This document shows, one piece after another, positions 27,466 through 37,830 of a stretch of 64,000 nucleotides of DNA. The first letter of the stretch is position 1; each line of letters opens with the position of its first letter. The notes under the pieces are model-generated. The model saw only the letters and a list, made by a program, of their open reading frames with translations, made no database searches and was not told the origin of the DNA. Made by a program: the position numbers and the translations under genes. The stretch covers positions 1-64,000 of the forward strand of contig NZ_BDAM01000005.1 of assembly GCF_001895045.1 (NCBI RefSeq), read 5' to 3'. The DNA is from Rhodococcus coprophilus NBRC 100603. GTDB lineage: Bacteria > Actinomycetota > Actinomycetes > Mycobacteriales > Mycobacteriaceae.

Positions 27466-28116
27466 TCATACCGGTTGGTCTGAAGGTCGATTTGCGGTCG
27501 CGGCGGTGAGCCACGAGACGAGAGGACGGAATGCGCGCCACGAGTCGCGGACCTCGTCGAGGGTGCGTGTGCTGTCGATCCAGGGCGGCGAAACTTCGGT
27601 GCGACCGGCGGTCAGCGACCGGTGACGCAACAGATCCAGACGCGGATGGTCGGGATCGACGCCGCGCGGCTTCGTCTTCAGGGTCTCGCCCCCGATTTCG
27701 TACCCGGACTGTCGAAGTCGTCGCACGATCTTGCCGAGTTCGGTTCCGCGCCGTTCGTCGTCGACGGCTTTGCGGTATGCCGCAACCTGCGCGGGCGACC
27801 CCGAATAGAACCCACCGGCGATGGTCAGTCCTGCGGCGTCGATCTGGACGTAGTAGCCGACGCCCGGTGCGGTCTGGACGAAACCGCCCTGATGGGTCTT
27901 GTACGGGGTCTTGTCGTGGCTGAATCGGACGTCCCGATACGGCCGGAAAGCCTTACCCTGCCCGAATTCGTCTTCGAGGGCGGTAAGCAGGGCAAGCATC
28001 GGGCCGCGCACGCAGTCGTCGTAGACGGCTTTGTGCGCGGCCCAGAACGGTTTGCTGTTGTAGGCCTCGAGGTCTTCGTAGAAGTCGAGAGCCGCGGTAG
28101 GGAAACCGGTGAACAT
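27466..28116 (-). CDS. DUF2461 (TIGR02453) family protein
   Basis: 216 aa, ATG start. The family signature is clear: DFYEDLEAYNSKPFWAAHKAVYDD at the N-terminus, FRPYRDVRFSHDKTPYKTHQGG, then YYVQIDAAGLTIAGGFYS and LKTKPRGVDPDHPRLDLLRHRSL. Members are widespread single-domain cytosolic proteins of unknown biochemical role. It lies downstream of prs on the same strand with 59 bases between, and may be co-transcribed with glmU-prs. Confidence 0.9.
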   Translation of the reverse strand: MFTGFPTAALDFYEDLEAYNSKPFWAAHKAVYDDCVRGPMLALLTALEDEFGQGKAFRPYRDVRFSHDKTPYKTHQGGFVQTAPGVGYYVQIDAAGLTIAGGFYSGSPAQVAAYRKAVDDERRGTELGKIVRRLRQSGYEIGGETLKTKPRGVDPDHPRLDLLRHRSLTAGRTEVSPPWIDSTRTLDEVRDSWRAFRPLVSWLTAATANRPSDQPV

Positions 28117-28175
28117 CGAGGAGAATGCCTTTCGGTCCGTGTGGCCCGGAAGTGCACCACCTCGTGGCGCAGTGT

Positions 28176-29153
28176 CTAGGCGACGCCGTTGAACAGCGAA
28201 GTCACCGAACCGTTCTCGAAGACCTCACGGATGGTCTGCGCCAGCAGAGGTGCGATCGTCAGCACGGTCAGCGTGTCGAACTGCTTCTCCGCCGGGATCG
28301 GCAGCGTGTTGGTGACGATCACTTCCTTCGCACCGCACGCCGCGAGGCGCTCGGCGGCGGGATCGGACAGCACACCGTGGGTGGCAGCGATGATGACGTC
28401 GCCGGCACCGGCTTCCTTCAGGACGCGAACCGCACCGGCGATCGTGCCACCGGTGTCGATCATGTCGTCGATGAGGATGCAGGTGCGGCCCTCGACCTCA
28501 CCGACCACCCGGTTCGACTTGACCTGGTTCGGCACGAGAGGGTCGCGGGTCTTGTGGATGAACGCCAGCGGTGCGCCACCGAGCGTGTCGGCCCACTTCT
28601 CGGCGACGCGGACGCGTCCGGAGTCGGGGGAGACGACGGCGATGTTGTCGACGCCGTACTTGCCGCGGATGTACTCGGCCAGCTGGCCCTGCGCGTGCAT
28701 GTGATCGACGGGGCCGTCGAAGAAGCCCTGGATCTGGTCGGTGTGCAGGTCGACCGTGATGATGCGGTCCGCACCAGCGGTCTTGAGCAGGTCCGCGATG
28801 AGGCGGGCCGAGATGGGCTCGCGACCGCGGTGCTTCTTGTCCTGACGCGCGTACGGGTAGAACGGCAGGATCGCGGTGATGCGCTTCGCGGAGCCGCGCT
28901 TGAGGGCGTCGATCATGATGAGCTGTTCCATGACCCACTGGTTGAGCGGGAACGGGTGGCTCTGGAGCACGAACGCATCGGAGCCTCGCACCGACTCGTC
29001 GAAGCGAACGAAGATCTCGCCGTTGGCGAAGTCACGTGCCGTCTGCGGGGTGAGGGGTACACCCAGTTCCTTGGCGACCTGCTCGGCCAGCTCGGGATGC
29101 GCCCGGCCGGCGAAGAGCATCAAGTTCTTCTGGTTGTCGATCCAATTGGTCAC
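28176..29153 (-). CDS. prs: Ribose-phosphate pyrophosphokinase
   Basis: 325 aa, GTG start at 29153 overlapping the glmU stop (GTGA). It makes PRPP from ribose-5-phosphate and ATP for nucleotide, His, Trp and NAD synthesis. Motifs: [54 protein letters not shown] (ATP flexible loop), [14 protein letters not shown], and the PRPP loop [17 protein letters not shown]. Length and motifs fit class I Prs. The glmU-prs order is conserved in mycobacteria. Confidence 0.97.
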   Translation of the reverse strand: MTNWIDNQKNLMLFAGRAHPELAEQVAKELGVPLTPQTARDFANGEIFVRFDESVRGSDAFVLQSHPFPLNQWVMEQLIMIDALKRGSAKRITAILPFYPYARQDKKHRGREPISARLIADLLKTAGADRIITVDLHTDQIQGFFDGPVDHMHAQGQLAEYIRGKYGVDNIAVVSPDSGRVRVAEKWADTLGGAPLAFIHKTRDPLVPNQVKSNRVVGEVEGRTCILIDDMIDTGGTIAGAVRVLKEAGAGDVIIAATHGVLSDPAAERLAACGAKEVIVTNTLPIPAEKQFDTLTVLTIAPLLAQTIREVFENGSVTSLFNGVA

Positions 29154-30625
29154 TGGTCCTGGCCGTCCTTTTGCCGATCGTGGTCGTGCTGCTGCTGTGC
29201 TCTCGATGCTGCCTCGGCAGCCGCGGTTCCGGCGCGGTTTCGCTGGACCCACCCCTCAATATTGCGCTGTGGCGCGCCCGACACCGCCAGCGCCCCCGGT
29301 GGGACGTCGCGACGGAGTACGGTTCCGGCTCCGGTGTAGGCACCGTCGCCGACTGTCACCGGCGCTACGAACATGGTGTCCGAGCCGGTCCGCACGTGGG
29401 ATCCGACCACGGTGCGGTACTTCTCGACACCGTCGTAGTTGACGAAGACGCTCGACGCGCCGATGTTGGAATGCTCGCCGATCTCCGCATCACCGACGTA
29501 CGTCAGGTGCGGCACCTTCGAGTGGGCGCCGATCTGTGCGTTCTTCGTCTCGACGAATGCGCCGAGCTTGCCGTTCGCGCCGAGTTCGGTTCCCGGACGC
29601 AGGTAGGTGAAGGGGCCGACGGTCGCTCCCGCCCCGATCACGGAGCCGGTGCCGTGGGTCCGCACGACCGACGCTCCGGCACCGACCTGGACGTCGGTGA
29701 GGGTGGTGTCCGGTCCGATCACGGCGTCCTCCGCGATCACCGTCCGGCCGTGCAGCTGGACGCCGGGATGAAGGGTGACATCCGTGCCGAGCACCACGTC
29801 GATGTCGACCCACGTCGACGTGGGATCGAGGACGGTCACCCCGTCGCGCATCCAGCGGGTGAGCACCCGGCGGTTGAGTTCGGTCGTCAGCGCCGCGAGC
29901 TGGACACGGTCGTTCACTCCCGCGACCTGTACTGAATCCTCGATGTGCATGCCGCGCACTGCGAGATCCTCACCGTGGGCGATCTCGACGACGTCGGTGA
30001 GGTAGAGCTCGCCCTGGGCGTTGTCGGTGTCGAGCCTGCCGAGCGCCGACCGGAGTCCGGCCGCGTCGAACGCGTACACGCCGGTGTTGACCTCGACGAT
30101 CGCGCGCTGGCGAAGGGTGGCGTCCTTTTCTTCCACGATCGCGGCGACATCACCGTCTGTGGTCCGGACGATGCGCCCGTATCCGGTGGGGTCGGGCACC
30201 GTGGTCGTGAGGACGGTGACTGCTGCGGTATCAGGCTCGGTGTGCGTCTCGAGCAGTTCGTGGAGCGTGTCGGGGGAGAGCAGGGGCACGTCGGCGGCGG
30301 TGACGAGCACCGTGCCGGTGAAGTCGTCCGGCAACTCGGCGAGCCCGCACGCGACGGCGTGACCGGTGCCGCGTTGTTCCTCCTGCACGGCGACGCGTAC
30401 GTCACGCCCCGATTCGGCGGCGAACGCGGAGACGGCGGCACCGACACGTTCCCGTTCGTGTCCGATCACGGTGACGAGATGCGTGGGCTCGAGCGCCGTG
30501 GCTGCGGCAAGTGAGTGGGCGAGCATCGAGCGCCCGCCGAGACTGTGCAGAACCTTCGGGGTCTTCGACCGCATCCGGGTTCCTGCCCCGGCTGCCAGCA
30601 CAATGATCGCGGTCTGCACCTGCAT
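29150..30625 (-). CDS. glmU: Bifunctional GlcNAc-1-phosphate uridylyltransferase / GlcN-1-P acetyltransferase
   Basis: 491 aa from the ATG at 30625, with GGGAGC 3-5 bases upstream. The N-terminal half is the uridylyltransferase ([18 protein letters not shown], then [10 protein letters not shown] and [14 protein letters not shown]). The C-terminal half is a left-handed beta-helix acetyltransferase ([55 protein letters not shown]). It makes UDP-GlcNAc for peptidoglycan and arabinogalactan linkage. The last 25 residues are a Gln/His-rich polar tail. A tRNA-Gln gene on the same strand lies 83 bases upstream. Confidence 0.97.
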   Translation of the reverse strand: MQVQTAIIVLAAGAGTRMRSKTPKVLHSLGGRSMLAHSLAAATALEPTHLVTVIGHERERVGAAVSAFAAESGRDVRVAVQEEQRGTGHAVACGLAELPDDFTGTVLVTAADVPLLSPDTLHELLETHTEPDTAAVTVLTTTVPDPTGYGRIVRTTDGDVAAIVEEKDATLRQRAIVEVNTGVYAFDAAGLRSALGRLDTDNAQGELYLTDVVEIAHGEDLAVRGMHIEDSVQVAGVNDRVQLAALTTELNRRVLTRWMRDGVTVLDPTSTWVDIDVVLGTDVTLHPGVQLHGRTVIAEDAVIGPDTTLTDVQVGAGASVVRTHGTGSVIGAGATVGPFTYLRPGTELGANGKLGAFVETKNAQIGAHSKVPHLTYVGDAEIGEHSNIGASSVFVNYDGVEKYRTVVGSHVRTGSDTMFVAPVTVGDGAYTGAGTVLRRDVPPGALAVSGAPQRNIEGWVQRNRAGTAAAEAASRAQQQHDHDRQKDGQDQ

Positions 30626-30708
30626 GTAGCTCCCTCGACAATGTCTGCATACGCACGGAATTCCCTCGTGCGCACGGGAGCGCGACGGCTCCCCGAAAAC
30701 GGTCCCCG

Positions 30709-30780
30709 CTCCGCCGCCAGGACTCGAACCTGAACTATCTGAACCAAAATCAGAGGTGCTGCCGATTACACCACGGCGGA
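30709..30780 (-). tRNA. tRNA-Gln (anticodon TTG)
   Basis: 72 nt, read on the minus strand. The acceptor TCCGCCG pairs with CGGCGGA plus discriminator G. The anticodon stem CTGA/TCAG closes the loop TTTTGGT, placing TTG at 30745-30747 (complement). The T-loop reads TTCGAGT. No CCA is encoded. It precedes glmU. Confidence 0.95.
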
Positions 30781-30940
30781 CTGCCACACCCCCGGCGCGC
30801 GGGCACCCCGGGCGTGCGCCCCTGATCCTCGCACGGGAGGCGTCCGGCGTCGAACGTGGGGGGCGATCGGCCCGGTGTCGATAGTCTGGGCTCGACCAAC
30901 CGAGTGATGCCCGGCGTGCCACGCCGGAAAGGACGAACCC

Positions 30941-31618
30941 TTGCCACGATCGTCGCAGGACCGTTCCGAGCGGACGGCGCAGACCAGGACCGAGCGTTCC
31001 CCGCGCATCCGGATGACCGGAACGCAGCGGCGCGAACAGCTCATCGAGATCGGGCGCGCGTTGTTCGCCGAGCGTGGTTACGAAGGCGCGTCGATCGAAG
31101 AGATCGCTCAGCGGGCGCAGGTGTCCAAGCCGGTGGTGTACGAACACTTCGGCGGCAAGGAAGGGCTCTACGCGGTGGTGGTGGACCGCGAGATGACGAT
31201 CCTGATGTCGATGGTGACGGAAAGCCTCACCCGGAACCGGTCGCGGGTACGGGTCGAGCGCGCTGCGCTCGCGCTGCTCACCTATATCGAGGAACGCACG
31301 GAGGGCTTCCGCATTCTGGTGCGTGACTCGCCGGTCGCGGCGGAGGAGGGCACCTACTCGAGTCTCCTCAACGAGGCGATGCGGCAGGTCGGGCAATTGC
31401 TCGCCGGCGACTTCTCGCGGCGGGGCCTCAATCCGGAACTCGCGCCTCTGTACGCCCAGGCGTTGGTGGGCATGGTCGCCACGACGGCGACCTGGTGGCT
31501 CGACGAACGGACGCCGTCGAAAGAGGTGGTGGCTGCACACCTCGTGAACCTGTGCTGGAACGGGCTCACGCGCCTGGAAGCGGACCCGACGCTCGGGAAC
31601 GACCATCTGAACCCGTAA
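30941..31618 (+). CDS. TetR/AcrR family regulator (position of Rv1019)
   Basis: 225 aa, TTG start with GGAAAGGA 7 bases before it. The HTH is near residues 40-75 ([35 protein letters not shown]), followed by a helical ligand domain ([46 protein letters not shown]). It stands between tRNA-Gln/glmU and mfd, the same place as the TetR gene Rv1019 of M. tuberculosis as I recall, so it belongs to the conserved backbone. A GATAGTCT that could be a -10 lies about 55 bases upstream. Ligand and targets are unknown. Confidence 0.9.
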   Translation: MPRSSQDRSERTAQTRTERSPRIRMTGTQRREQLIEIGRALFAERGYEGASIEEIAQRAQVSKPVVYEHFGGKEGLYAVVVDREMTILMSMVTESLTRNRSRVRVERAALALLTYIEERTEGFRILVRDSPVAAEEGTYSSLLNEAMRQVGQLLAGDFSRRGLNPELAPLYAQALVGMVATTATWWLDERTPSKEVVAAHLVNLCWNGLTRLEADPTLGNDHLNP

Positions 31619-31642
31619 GTGCCCTGTTTACGGGCCGCGAAC

Positions 31643-31667
31643 ATACCGGAACCAGGATAATCGGTGT
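31643..31667. promoter_or_regulatory. Candidate operator upstream of the gamma-butyrolactone-receptor-like TetR gene
   Basis: ATACCG at 31643-31648 and CGGTGT at 31662-31667 form an inverted repeat with one mismatch and 13 bases between, about 65 bases upstream of the GTG at 31730. A direct CGGTG-TTA-CGGTG overlaps its right half. Confidence 0.35.
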
Positions 31668-31729
31668 TACGGTGAACAACGCAGGATGCACGACCGACGC
31701 CCATCGGCGAGCGAAGAATCGGGGTCTCT

Positions 31730-32371
31730 GTGGGACGGCAGGTACGCGCTGAGGTGACGCGCGAGGCGGTGCTGCGAGGAGCGGCCGACGTCTTCGTGCG
31801 GGAGGGTTACGCCAACGCGAGCCTCAACGAGATCATCGAAGAAGCGGGCGTGACCAAAGGTGCCCTGTACTTCCACTTCGGATCCAAGGAAGAACTCGCG
31901 CGCGGCGTGATCGACGCGGGATACGTCAGGCTGGCAGCCGAAACCGCCGGAAAGACGGATCGTCGCGCACCCGCACTCGAAGCGGCCATCGAACTGTCGG
32001 TGCTCAACGTCGACCTCGCCGAGACGGAACCGGTCGTGCGCGCGATGTTCCGCCTGCTCGTCGAGATCGGCGACTACCGCGGTGCCGAGGAGCGACCGTT
32101 CGACGTGTGGCTCGAGGAGTTGAAGGAACTCACCAGGCGCGCAGGCGACGAGGGCGACCTTGCCGAGCACGTCGACACCGACGCGTTCGCGTTGCTGCTG
32201 ATGGAGGCCGGCATCGGTGCCCGCACTGTCGGCGCGGCGATGAGTGGAACCAAGCACCTGACCGAGCGGATCGAGGCCATGTGGAGCCTGCTGCTGCCGT
32301 CTGTGGTCCCGCCGAGCAAGCTCGAATACTTCCGGCAGTTCGCGGCCCGAAGGCTGCGGCTGCAATCCTGA
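31730..32371 (+). CDS. TetR regulator resembling gamma-butyrolactone receptors (ScbR/ArpA type)
   Basis: 213 aa, GTG start. The N-terminal HTH (ASLNEIIEEAGVTKGALYFHFGSKEELARGVIDAG) has the ALYFHFGSKEELA form typical of the ScbR/ArpA signalling-receptor branch. The rest is a helical domain without recognisable catalysis, ending ARRLRLQS. Receptors of this branch bind gamma-butyrolactone autoregulators; no AfsA-type synthase is nearby, so it may be an orphan or bind another ligand. It seems to sit outside the conserved mycobacterial-type gene order, between the first TetR gene and mfd, together with the toxin-antitoxin-like pair. Confidence 0.87.
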   Translation: MGRQVRAEVTREAVLRGAADVFVREGYANASLNEIIEEAGVTKGALYFHFGSKEELARGVIDAGYVRLAAETAGKTDRRAPALEAAIELSVLNVDLAETEPVVRAMFRLLVEIGDYRGAEERPFDVWLEELKELTRRAGDEGDLAEHVDTDAFALLLMEAGIGARTVGAAMSGTKHLTERIEAMWSLLLPSVVPPSKLEYFRQFAARRLRLQS

Positions 32372-32454
32372 GCGCCGCGGCTGCTCGCCGCTGCCGCGAC
32401 GTCGTCCGGCGCTGTGTCGTTGCAATCGCTCCCTGGTCCTGACAGCATCGCGCC

Positions 32455-32784
32455 GTGACGTTCGGACCGTATGACGCGAGGCAGGCGCCGGGGGAACTGG
32501 CGCGGTTGCTCGACGACCTCGGTCCGGACGCCGCCGTCACGATCGGTGTGGTTCCCGCGTTGCTGACCATCGCGCAGGTCGCCGACGTCCTCGGATGCTC
32601 GCGGGGTTACGCGGCCCGATTGGTGGATACCGGGGAGCTGGCGGCAGAATTCCACGGCTTGCATCGCCGGGTGCCGCGGAGCGAGGTTCTCGCGCTCGCC
32701 GAACGCCGCACCCGGATTCGCGCGGAGGTGCTCGACAACCTCGCCGATCTCGCCCGCCGCGAAAACATGTACGAAGAGTTCTGA
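32455..32784 (+). CDS. HTH (excisionase-like) protein, probable antitoxin
   Basis: 109 aa, GTG start. Residues 35-80 form an HTH_17/MerR-like excisionase fold (LLTIAQVADVLGCSRGYAARLVDTGEL, then HRRVPRSEVLALAERR). The C-terminus is a charged helix ending LADLARRENMYEEF, which fits a toxin-wrapping tail. The PIN gene starts 21 bases later. HTH plus PIN pairs of this form are widely annotated as type II toxin-antitoxin modules, where the first protein binds DNA and neutralises the nuclease. No close experimental relative is known to me. Confidence 0.75.
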   Translation: MTFGPYDARQAPGELARLLDDLGPDAAVTIGVVPALLTIAQVADVLGCSRGYAARLVDTGELAAEFHGLHRRVPRSEVLALAERRTRIRAEVLDNLADLARRENMYEEF

Positions 32785-32805
32785 CCACTAACGGAAGGGC
32801 GAGCG

Positions 32806-33417
32806 GTGCCGATCAGAGTGGTCCTCGACGCGACGGTCCTGGCGAACGCGCGGGTTCGGGACGTCGCCCTTGCGTTCGCGGAAGACGGCTTGTATCAGCC
32901 GTATTGGAGCGACGGGATCATCGCGGAGGTCGATCGGCGGCTACCCGGGCATCTGGTCCGCGCCACCCGCGACTACCTGTTCGCCGAACTCGACCGCGCG
33001 TTCCCGGATGCCCGGGTGACCTGGCCCACCGTGGTGCTGCGGGAGGTGCCCTACGTCGTCGACCCGAGAGAAACACACGTCACCTCGGTGGCCTTGCTGT
33101 GTCATGCGGACGCCGTGGTCACCGCCGACCCCGTGATCGCGCTGGCGCTGGAACGGTCCGGCGTCGAAGCCTGGACCCGCGACGCGTTCGTCACCTTCGC
33201 ACTCGACGCCGATCCGGCCCGGGCGCAACGGTCGCTGCTGCGGATGGTGCGACGACGGTGGCTCCCCTCCGGGGTCTCGGCCGGGGACGAGGCCGACCCG
33301 GCCGACGCCGATCTGCTCCGGCGACTCGCCACCTGGGCGGGTTCGGCCCTGGGCTGCAACAGTGCCGATCTGCTCCGCGACTACGCGGCGGCGATCCGAC
33401 CGGACCGGGCGGGGTGA
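32806..33417 (+). CDS. PIN-domain protein, probable RNase toxin
   Basis: 203 aa, GTG start with GGAAGGG 7 bases upstream. The PIN fold is read from IRVVLDATVLANARVRDVAL (first acidic residue), SDGIIAEVDRRL (Glu), VVDPRETHVTSVALLCHADAVVTADPV (second acidic cluster) and RDAFVTFALDADP. This is the PIN_3-like branch often paired with excisionase-like antitoxins. The last 60 residues extend beyond the usual PIN length and are helical (LLRRLATWAGSALGCNSADLL). If active, it would cut RNA at the ribosome or tRNA level. Toxicity is not shown by sequence. Confidence 0.75.
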   Translation: MPIRVVLDATVLANARVRDVALAFAEDGLYQPYWSDGIIAEVDRRLPGHLVRATRDYLFAELDRAFPDARVTWPTVVLREVPYVVDPRETHVTSVALLCHADAVVTADPVIALALERSGVEAWTRDAFVTFALDADPARAQRSLLRMVRRRWLPSGVSAGDEADPADADLLRRLATWAGSALGCNSADLLRDYAAAIRPDRAG

Positions 33418-33504
33418 CGCATCTTGTTCGCTCGCTCCTGACGCGTGTCGTGCGCGGGGCATAGACTCGATAAGGTTCTCGTCTCAAACTCAGGAGCGCT
33501 TTCC

Positions 33505-36500
33505 TTGTCTGCTGTGCCCCCGGTCACCACCCCCCTGTCCGGATTGGCGCGGATCGCGCTGTTGGACTCCCAGTTCCAGAGGATCGGCGAACTGGTCGGT
33601 ACCTCCGAACAGTCGCTGGTCGCGCCGTCCGCGGTCCGTCCGTTCGTTGCCGCAGCCCTTGCGGAGAAGACCCCGGTTCTCGTGGTCACCGCGACCGGTC
33701 GCGAAGCCGACGATCTGACGGCCGAACTCACCCAGATGGTGGGCGGCAGTGTCGCCCAGTTCCCGTCGTGGGAGACGTTGCCGCACGAGCGGCTGTCGCC
33801 GAGCGCCGACACCGTGGGCAGACGACTCCAGGTGCTGCGCCGGCTCGCGCGTCCCGACGACCGGGAGCTCGGTCCGGAACTGCGCATCGTCGTCGCCACC
33901 GTGCGGTCGCTGGTGCAGCCCATGGCCCCCGGACTCGGGGAGATCGAGCCGATCACGCTGCGTCTCGGTTCCGAGCAAGACTTCGACGAGCTGGTCGCGC
34001 GCCTCACCGAGCTGGCGTACACACGAGTCGACATGGTGGGCAAGCGCGGAGAGTTCGCGGTCCGGGGCGGCATCCTCGACCTGTTCCCACCCACAGCGGA
34101 CCATCCCGTGCGCATCGAGTTCTGGGGCGACGAGGTCACGGAGCTGCGGCCGTTCTCCGTTGCGGACCAGCGTTCCATTCCCGAACTCGAGATCACGACG
34201 CTGATCGCGCCGCCGTGCCGTGAGCTCCTGCTCACCGACGCGGTGAAGGAGCGCGCCGCGCAGCTCGCCCAGGACAACCCTGCCGACGCGGCGCTCGCCG
34301 AGATGCTCGAGAAGATGGCCGGCGGAATCCCGGTCGAGGGCATGGAAGCGCTGCTGCCGGTGCTGCAACCGGGCGAACTTCAACTGCTCACCGATGTCGT
34401 CCCGCGCGGTACGCACGTCCTGTTGTGCGATCCGGAGAAGGTCCGCACCCGCGCGACCGATCTGGTGCGCACCGGCCAGGAGTTTCTCGAGGCGTCGTGG
34501 ACCGCGGCGTCGATCGGCGGGGCGGCGCCGCTGGACACGGCGAACATCAACGGCGTCGACGGGCGCAAACTCGACCTCGCGGCGTCGGCATACCGGTCGC
34601 TGCGACAGGTGCGGGAGGCAGCGCAGGCCGACGGCACACCGTGGTGGTCGCTGAGCCAGCTCGAGTCGGGCGCGGACACCGAGACCGTTCTGGCCGTCCA
34701 GTCCGCTCCGGAGATCCGCGGTTCCGAGGAACTGCTGTCGATGCTGTTCGCGAACCTGCGCGCCCATGTCACCACCGGTGGGCGCGCCGTGATCGTGGTT
34801 GCGGGCACCGGAACCGGCCAGCGTGTGCTCGAGAGACTGATGGAGAACGAGGTCCCCGCCGCGGAACTCGAACCCGGCGCGGAACCGGTGCGGGGGCAGG
34901 TCGGTGTGCTCCGCGGATCGTTGCACGAGGGTCTGGTGCTCACCGGCAACGGCGACAACACGGTGCCCGGACTGGTGCTCGTCACCGAAGCGGATCTCAC
35001 CGGAAACCGGGTGGTGACCGAGGCGCGAAAGACACCGGTCAAGCGCCGCAACCAGGTCGACCCGCTCGCACTCACCGCGGGGGATTACGTCGTCCACGAC
35101 CAGCACGGCATCGGCCGGTTCGTGGAGATGGTCGAGCGCACGATCGGGGGTGCCCGTCGCGAGTACCTGGTGATCGAGTACGCGCCGAGCAAGCGCGGCC
35201 AGCCCGGCGACCGCCTGTTCGTGCCGATGGAGTCGCTCGATCAGCTCTCGCGCTACGTGGGTGGCGAGCTTCCGTCGATCAGCAAGCTCGGCGGATCGGA
35301 CTGGGCGAATACAAAACGTAAGGCGCGCAAGGCGGTTCGGGAGATCGCCGGCGAACTGGTGCGGTTGTACGCGGCGCGTCAGGCGTCGCCGGGGCACGCC
35401 TTCGGCCCGGACACCCCGTGGCAGAAGGAGATGGAGGACGCCTTCCCCTTCACCGAGACCCAGGACCAGCTCACCGTCATCTCCGAAGTCAAGGGGGACA
35501 TGGAGAAGCCGGTCCCGATGGACCGGGTGATCATCGGCGATGTCGGATACGGCAAGACCGAAATCGCCGTGCGTGCGGCGTTCAAGGCCGTGCAGGACGG
35601 CAAGCAGGTAGCGGTGCTGGTGCCGACCACCCTGCTCGCCCAGCAGCATCTGCAGACCTTCACCGAGCGGACGGCGGCGTTCCCGGTCGTCGTCAAGGGG
35701 CTGAGCCGGTTCACCGATGCAGCGCAGTCCCGTGAAACTCTCCAGGGAATGGAAGACGGTACGGTCGACATCGTCGTGGGCACGCATCGCCTGCTGCAGA
35801 CCGGCATTCGCTGGAAGGATCTCGGCCTCGTCATCGTCGACGAGGAGCAGCGGTTCGGTGTCGAGCACAAAGAGCACATCAAAGCGCTGCGTACCCACGT
35901 CGACGTTCTGACGATGTCCGCCACGCCGATTCCGCGCACGCTGGAGATGAGCATGGCCGGTATCCGTGAGATGTCGACGATCCTCACCCCGCCGGAAGAG
36001 CGGCACCCGATCCTGACCTATGTCGGTGGCTACAACGACAAGCAGGTCGCCGCCGCGATCCGTCGCGAATTGCTGCGCGACGGGCAGGTGTTCTACGTAC
36101 ACAATCGCGTCAGTTCGATCGACAAGGCAGCCAAGAAGATTCGCGATCTCGTGCCGGAGGCGCGAGTGGCCGTCGCGCACGGGCAGATGAACGAGGACAC
36201 CCTGGAAAAGACAGTCCAGGGGTTCTGGGAACGCGAGTTCGACGTGCTGGTGTGTACGACGATCGTCGAAACGGGCCTCGACATCCCGAACGCGAACACC
36301 CTCATCGTCGAACGCGCCGATTCGCTCGGGTTGTCGCAGCTGCACCAGCTGCGCGGTCGCGTCGGCCGGTCCCGTGAGCGCGGTTACGCCTACTTCTTGT
36401 ACCCCGAGGAGAAGCCGTTGACGGAAACCGCGTACGACAGGCTGGCGACGATCTCCCAGAACTCCGATCTGGGCGCCGGTATGGCCGTGGCGATGAAGGA

Positions 36501-37158
36501 CCTCGAAATCCGCGGTGCCGGCAACGTACTCGGCGCAGAACAGTCGGGTCACGTCGCCGGGGTCGGTTTCGACCTCTACGTGCGTCTGGTGGGCGAGGCC
36601 GTGGAGGCCTACCGCGCGGCGGCCGACGGTCGTCCGATCTCCACCGACGAAGCACCGAAGGAAGTACGCATCGACCTGCCTGTCGACGCGCACATCCCGG
36701 CCGACTACGTCACGTCCGACAGGCTCCGTCTCGAGGCGTACCGCAAACTCGCCGCCGCGAACGACGACGCCGCCATCGACACGGTCATCGACGAACTCGT
36801 CGACCGGTACGGTCCGCTGCCCGAAGAGGTTCGCCGACTCGTCTCCGTCGCGAAGTTGCGCCTGCTGTGCCGGGAGTACGGACTCGACGAGGTCACCGTC
36901 GTCGGTTCGCAGGTCAAGATCGCGTCCATGGAACTGCCGGATTCGAAGCAGATGCGGCTCAAGCGGCTGTATCCCGCGGCGCAGTACCGCCCGACGAGCG
37001 GCACCGTACAACTGCCGCTGCCGCGTACGGGCGGCATAGGTTCGGATCGTGTCCGCGATGTCGAACTGCTCCAGTTCATCGCCGACTTCCTGCTCGCGAT
37101 GGACGGAAAGCCTCAGGGGTCGGTGAACATCAGTGCTCCGGTGTCGGTGACCGCGTGA
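33505..37158 (+). CDS. mfd: Transcription-repair coupling factor
   Basis: 1217 aa from the TTG at 33505, with AGGAGC about 9 bases upstream; the open frame extends to 33445 without a ribosome site. Mfd removes stalled RNA polymerase and recruits UvrA. The N-terminal UvrB-like module lies at 1-330, the CarD-like RNA-polymerase-interacting domain near 515-590 ([20 protein letters not shown]), and the RecG-like translocase after it (Walker [10 protein letters not shown] near 678, DEEQ box [30 protein letters not shown]). The C-terminal domain ends near 1215. It overlaps mazG by 4 bases. Confidence 0.97.
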   Translation: MSAVPPVTTPLSGLARIALLDSQFQRIGELVGTSEQSLVAPSAVRPFVAAALAEKTPVLVVTATGREADDLTAELTQMVGGSVAQFPSWETLPHERLSPSADTVGRRLQVLRRLARPDDRELGPELRIVVATVRSLVQPMAPGLGEIEPITLRLGSEQDFDELVARLTELAYTRVDMVGKRGEFAVRGGILDLFPPTADHPVRIEFWGDEVTELRPFSVADQRSIPELEITTLIAPPCRELLLTDAVKERAAQLAQDNPADAALAEMLEKMAGGIPVEGMEALLPVLQPGELQLLTDVVPRGTHVLLCDPEKVRTRATDLVRTGQEFLEASWTAASIGGAAPLDTANINGVDGRKLDLAASAYRSLRQVREAAQADGTPWWSLSQLESGADTETVLAVQSAPEIRGSEELLSMLFANLRAHVTTGGRAVIVVAGTGTGQRVLERLMENEVPAAELEPGAEPVRGQVGVLRGSLHEGLVLTGNGDNTVPGLVLVTEADLTGNRVVTEARKTPVKRRNQVDPLALTAGDYVVHDQHGIGRFVEMVERTIGGARREYLVIEYAPSKRGQPGDRLFVPMESLDQLSRYVGGELPSISKLGGSDWANTKRKARKAVREIAGELVRLYAARQASPGHAFGPDTPWQKEMEDAFPFTETQDQLTVISEVKGDMEKPVPMDRVIIGDVGYGKTEIAVRAAFKAVQDGKQVAVLVPTTLLAQQHLQTFTERTAAFPVVVKGLSRFTDAAQSRETLQGMEDGTVDIVVGTHRLLQTGIRWKDLGLVIVDEEQRFGVEHKEHIKALRTHVDVLTMSATPIPRTLEMSMAGIREMSTILTPPEERHPILTYVGGYNDKQVAAAIRRELLRDGQVFYVHNRVSSIDKAAKKIRDLVPEARVAVAHGQMNEDTLEKTVQGFWEREFDVLVCTTIVETGLDIPNANTLIVERADSLGLSQLHQLRGRVGRSRERGYAYFLYPEEKPLTETAYDRLATISQNSDLGAGMAVAMKDLEIRGAGNVLGAEQSGHVAGVGFDLYVRLVGEAVEAYRAAADGRPISTDEAPKEVRIDLPVDAHIPADYVTSDRLRLEAYRKLAAANDDAAIDTVIDELVDRYGPLPEEVRRLVSVAKLRLLCREYGLDEVTVVGSQVKIASMELPDSKQMRLKRLYPAAQYRPTSGTVQLPLPRTGGIGSDRVRDVELLQFIADFLLAMDGKPQGSVNISAPVSVTA

Positions 37159-37811
37159 GCGACGAAGCGGCAGGATCCGGCGAGAGTCTGCGCAAGGCAG
37201 TGGAGGTGATGGACCGGCTGTGGTCGTTCGGGGGCTGGGAGGTCACCCAGACGCACGAGTCGTTGCGCCGGTATCTCGTCGAAGAGACGTACGAAGTGCT
37301 CGACGCCATCGATTCCGGAGATCCGGATGCCTTGCGGGAGGAACTCGGTGACCTGTTGCTGCAGGTCCTTTTCCACTCCAGAATCGCGCAGGCGTCGGGA
37401 GCGTTCACGGTCGACGATGTCGCTGCGACGCTCGTCGCCAAGCTCGCGGCGCGCAGCCCCCACCTGAGCAACGGTCATACCGGGCCGATGGACGTCGCGG
37501 AGCAGGAAGCTGCGTGGGAGGTCGCGAAGAAAGCGGAGAAGGCACGCGCGTCGTGCCTCGACGGCATCGCCATGGCTCAGCCGAGCCTGGCGCTGGTCGA
37601 CAAGGTCCTCGAACGTGCGCGTCGTGCCGGGTTCCCCGACGAATTGGTGCCCGACGACCTGCGAACGGTCCGGGTCGACGGGTCGGGCGATACCGAGGCG
37701 ACGCTACGCAGTGCTGTGTTGCGGTTCGTGGACGCGATCCGGGCAGCCGAGCGGTCGGCGGGCACCACGCCGCTCGATCCCGGAACCTGGAAACTTCACT
37801 GGGCCCTCTGA
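37155..37811 (+). CDS. mazG: Nucleoside triphosphate pyrophosphohydrolase MazG
   Basis: 218 aa, GTG start in a GTGA overlap with mfd. It hydrolyses (d)NTPs, including damaged ones, to monophosphates and PPi. The metal-binding motif is intact: EETYE at 43-47 and EELGD at 62-66 within [19 protein letters not shown] second partial module ([33 protein letters not shown]) follows. It is shorter than the roughly 325-aa MazG of M. tuberculosis (which has an N-terminal extension). It is convergent with the methyltransferase-like gene, 19 bases apart. Confidence 0.93.
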   Translation: MSDEAAGSGESLRKAVEVMDRLWSFGGWEVTQTHESLRRYLVEETYEVLDAIDSGDPDALREELGDLLLQVLFHSRIAQASGAFTVDDVAATLVAKLAARSPHLSNGHTGPMDVAEQEAAWEVAKKAEKARASCLDGIAMAQPSLALVDKVLERARRAGFPDELVPDDLRTVRVDGSGDTEATLRSAVLRFVDAIRAAERSAGTTPLDPGTWKLHWAL

Positions 37812-37830
37812 TCGGCGTGCCTGTGAATTG

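Noticed and set aside
33490-37011. 1173-codon open frame antisense to mfd
   Set aside because: No family motif; mfd on the other strand has all helicase motifs. Mirror frame from high GC at third positions.
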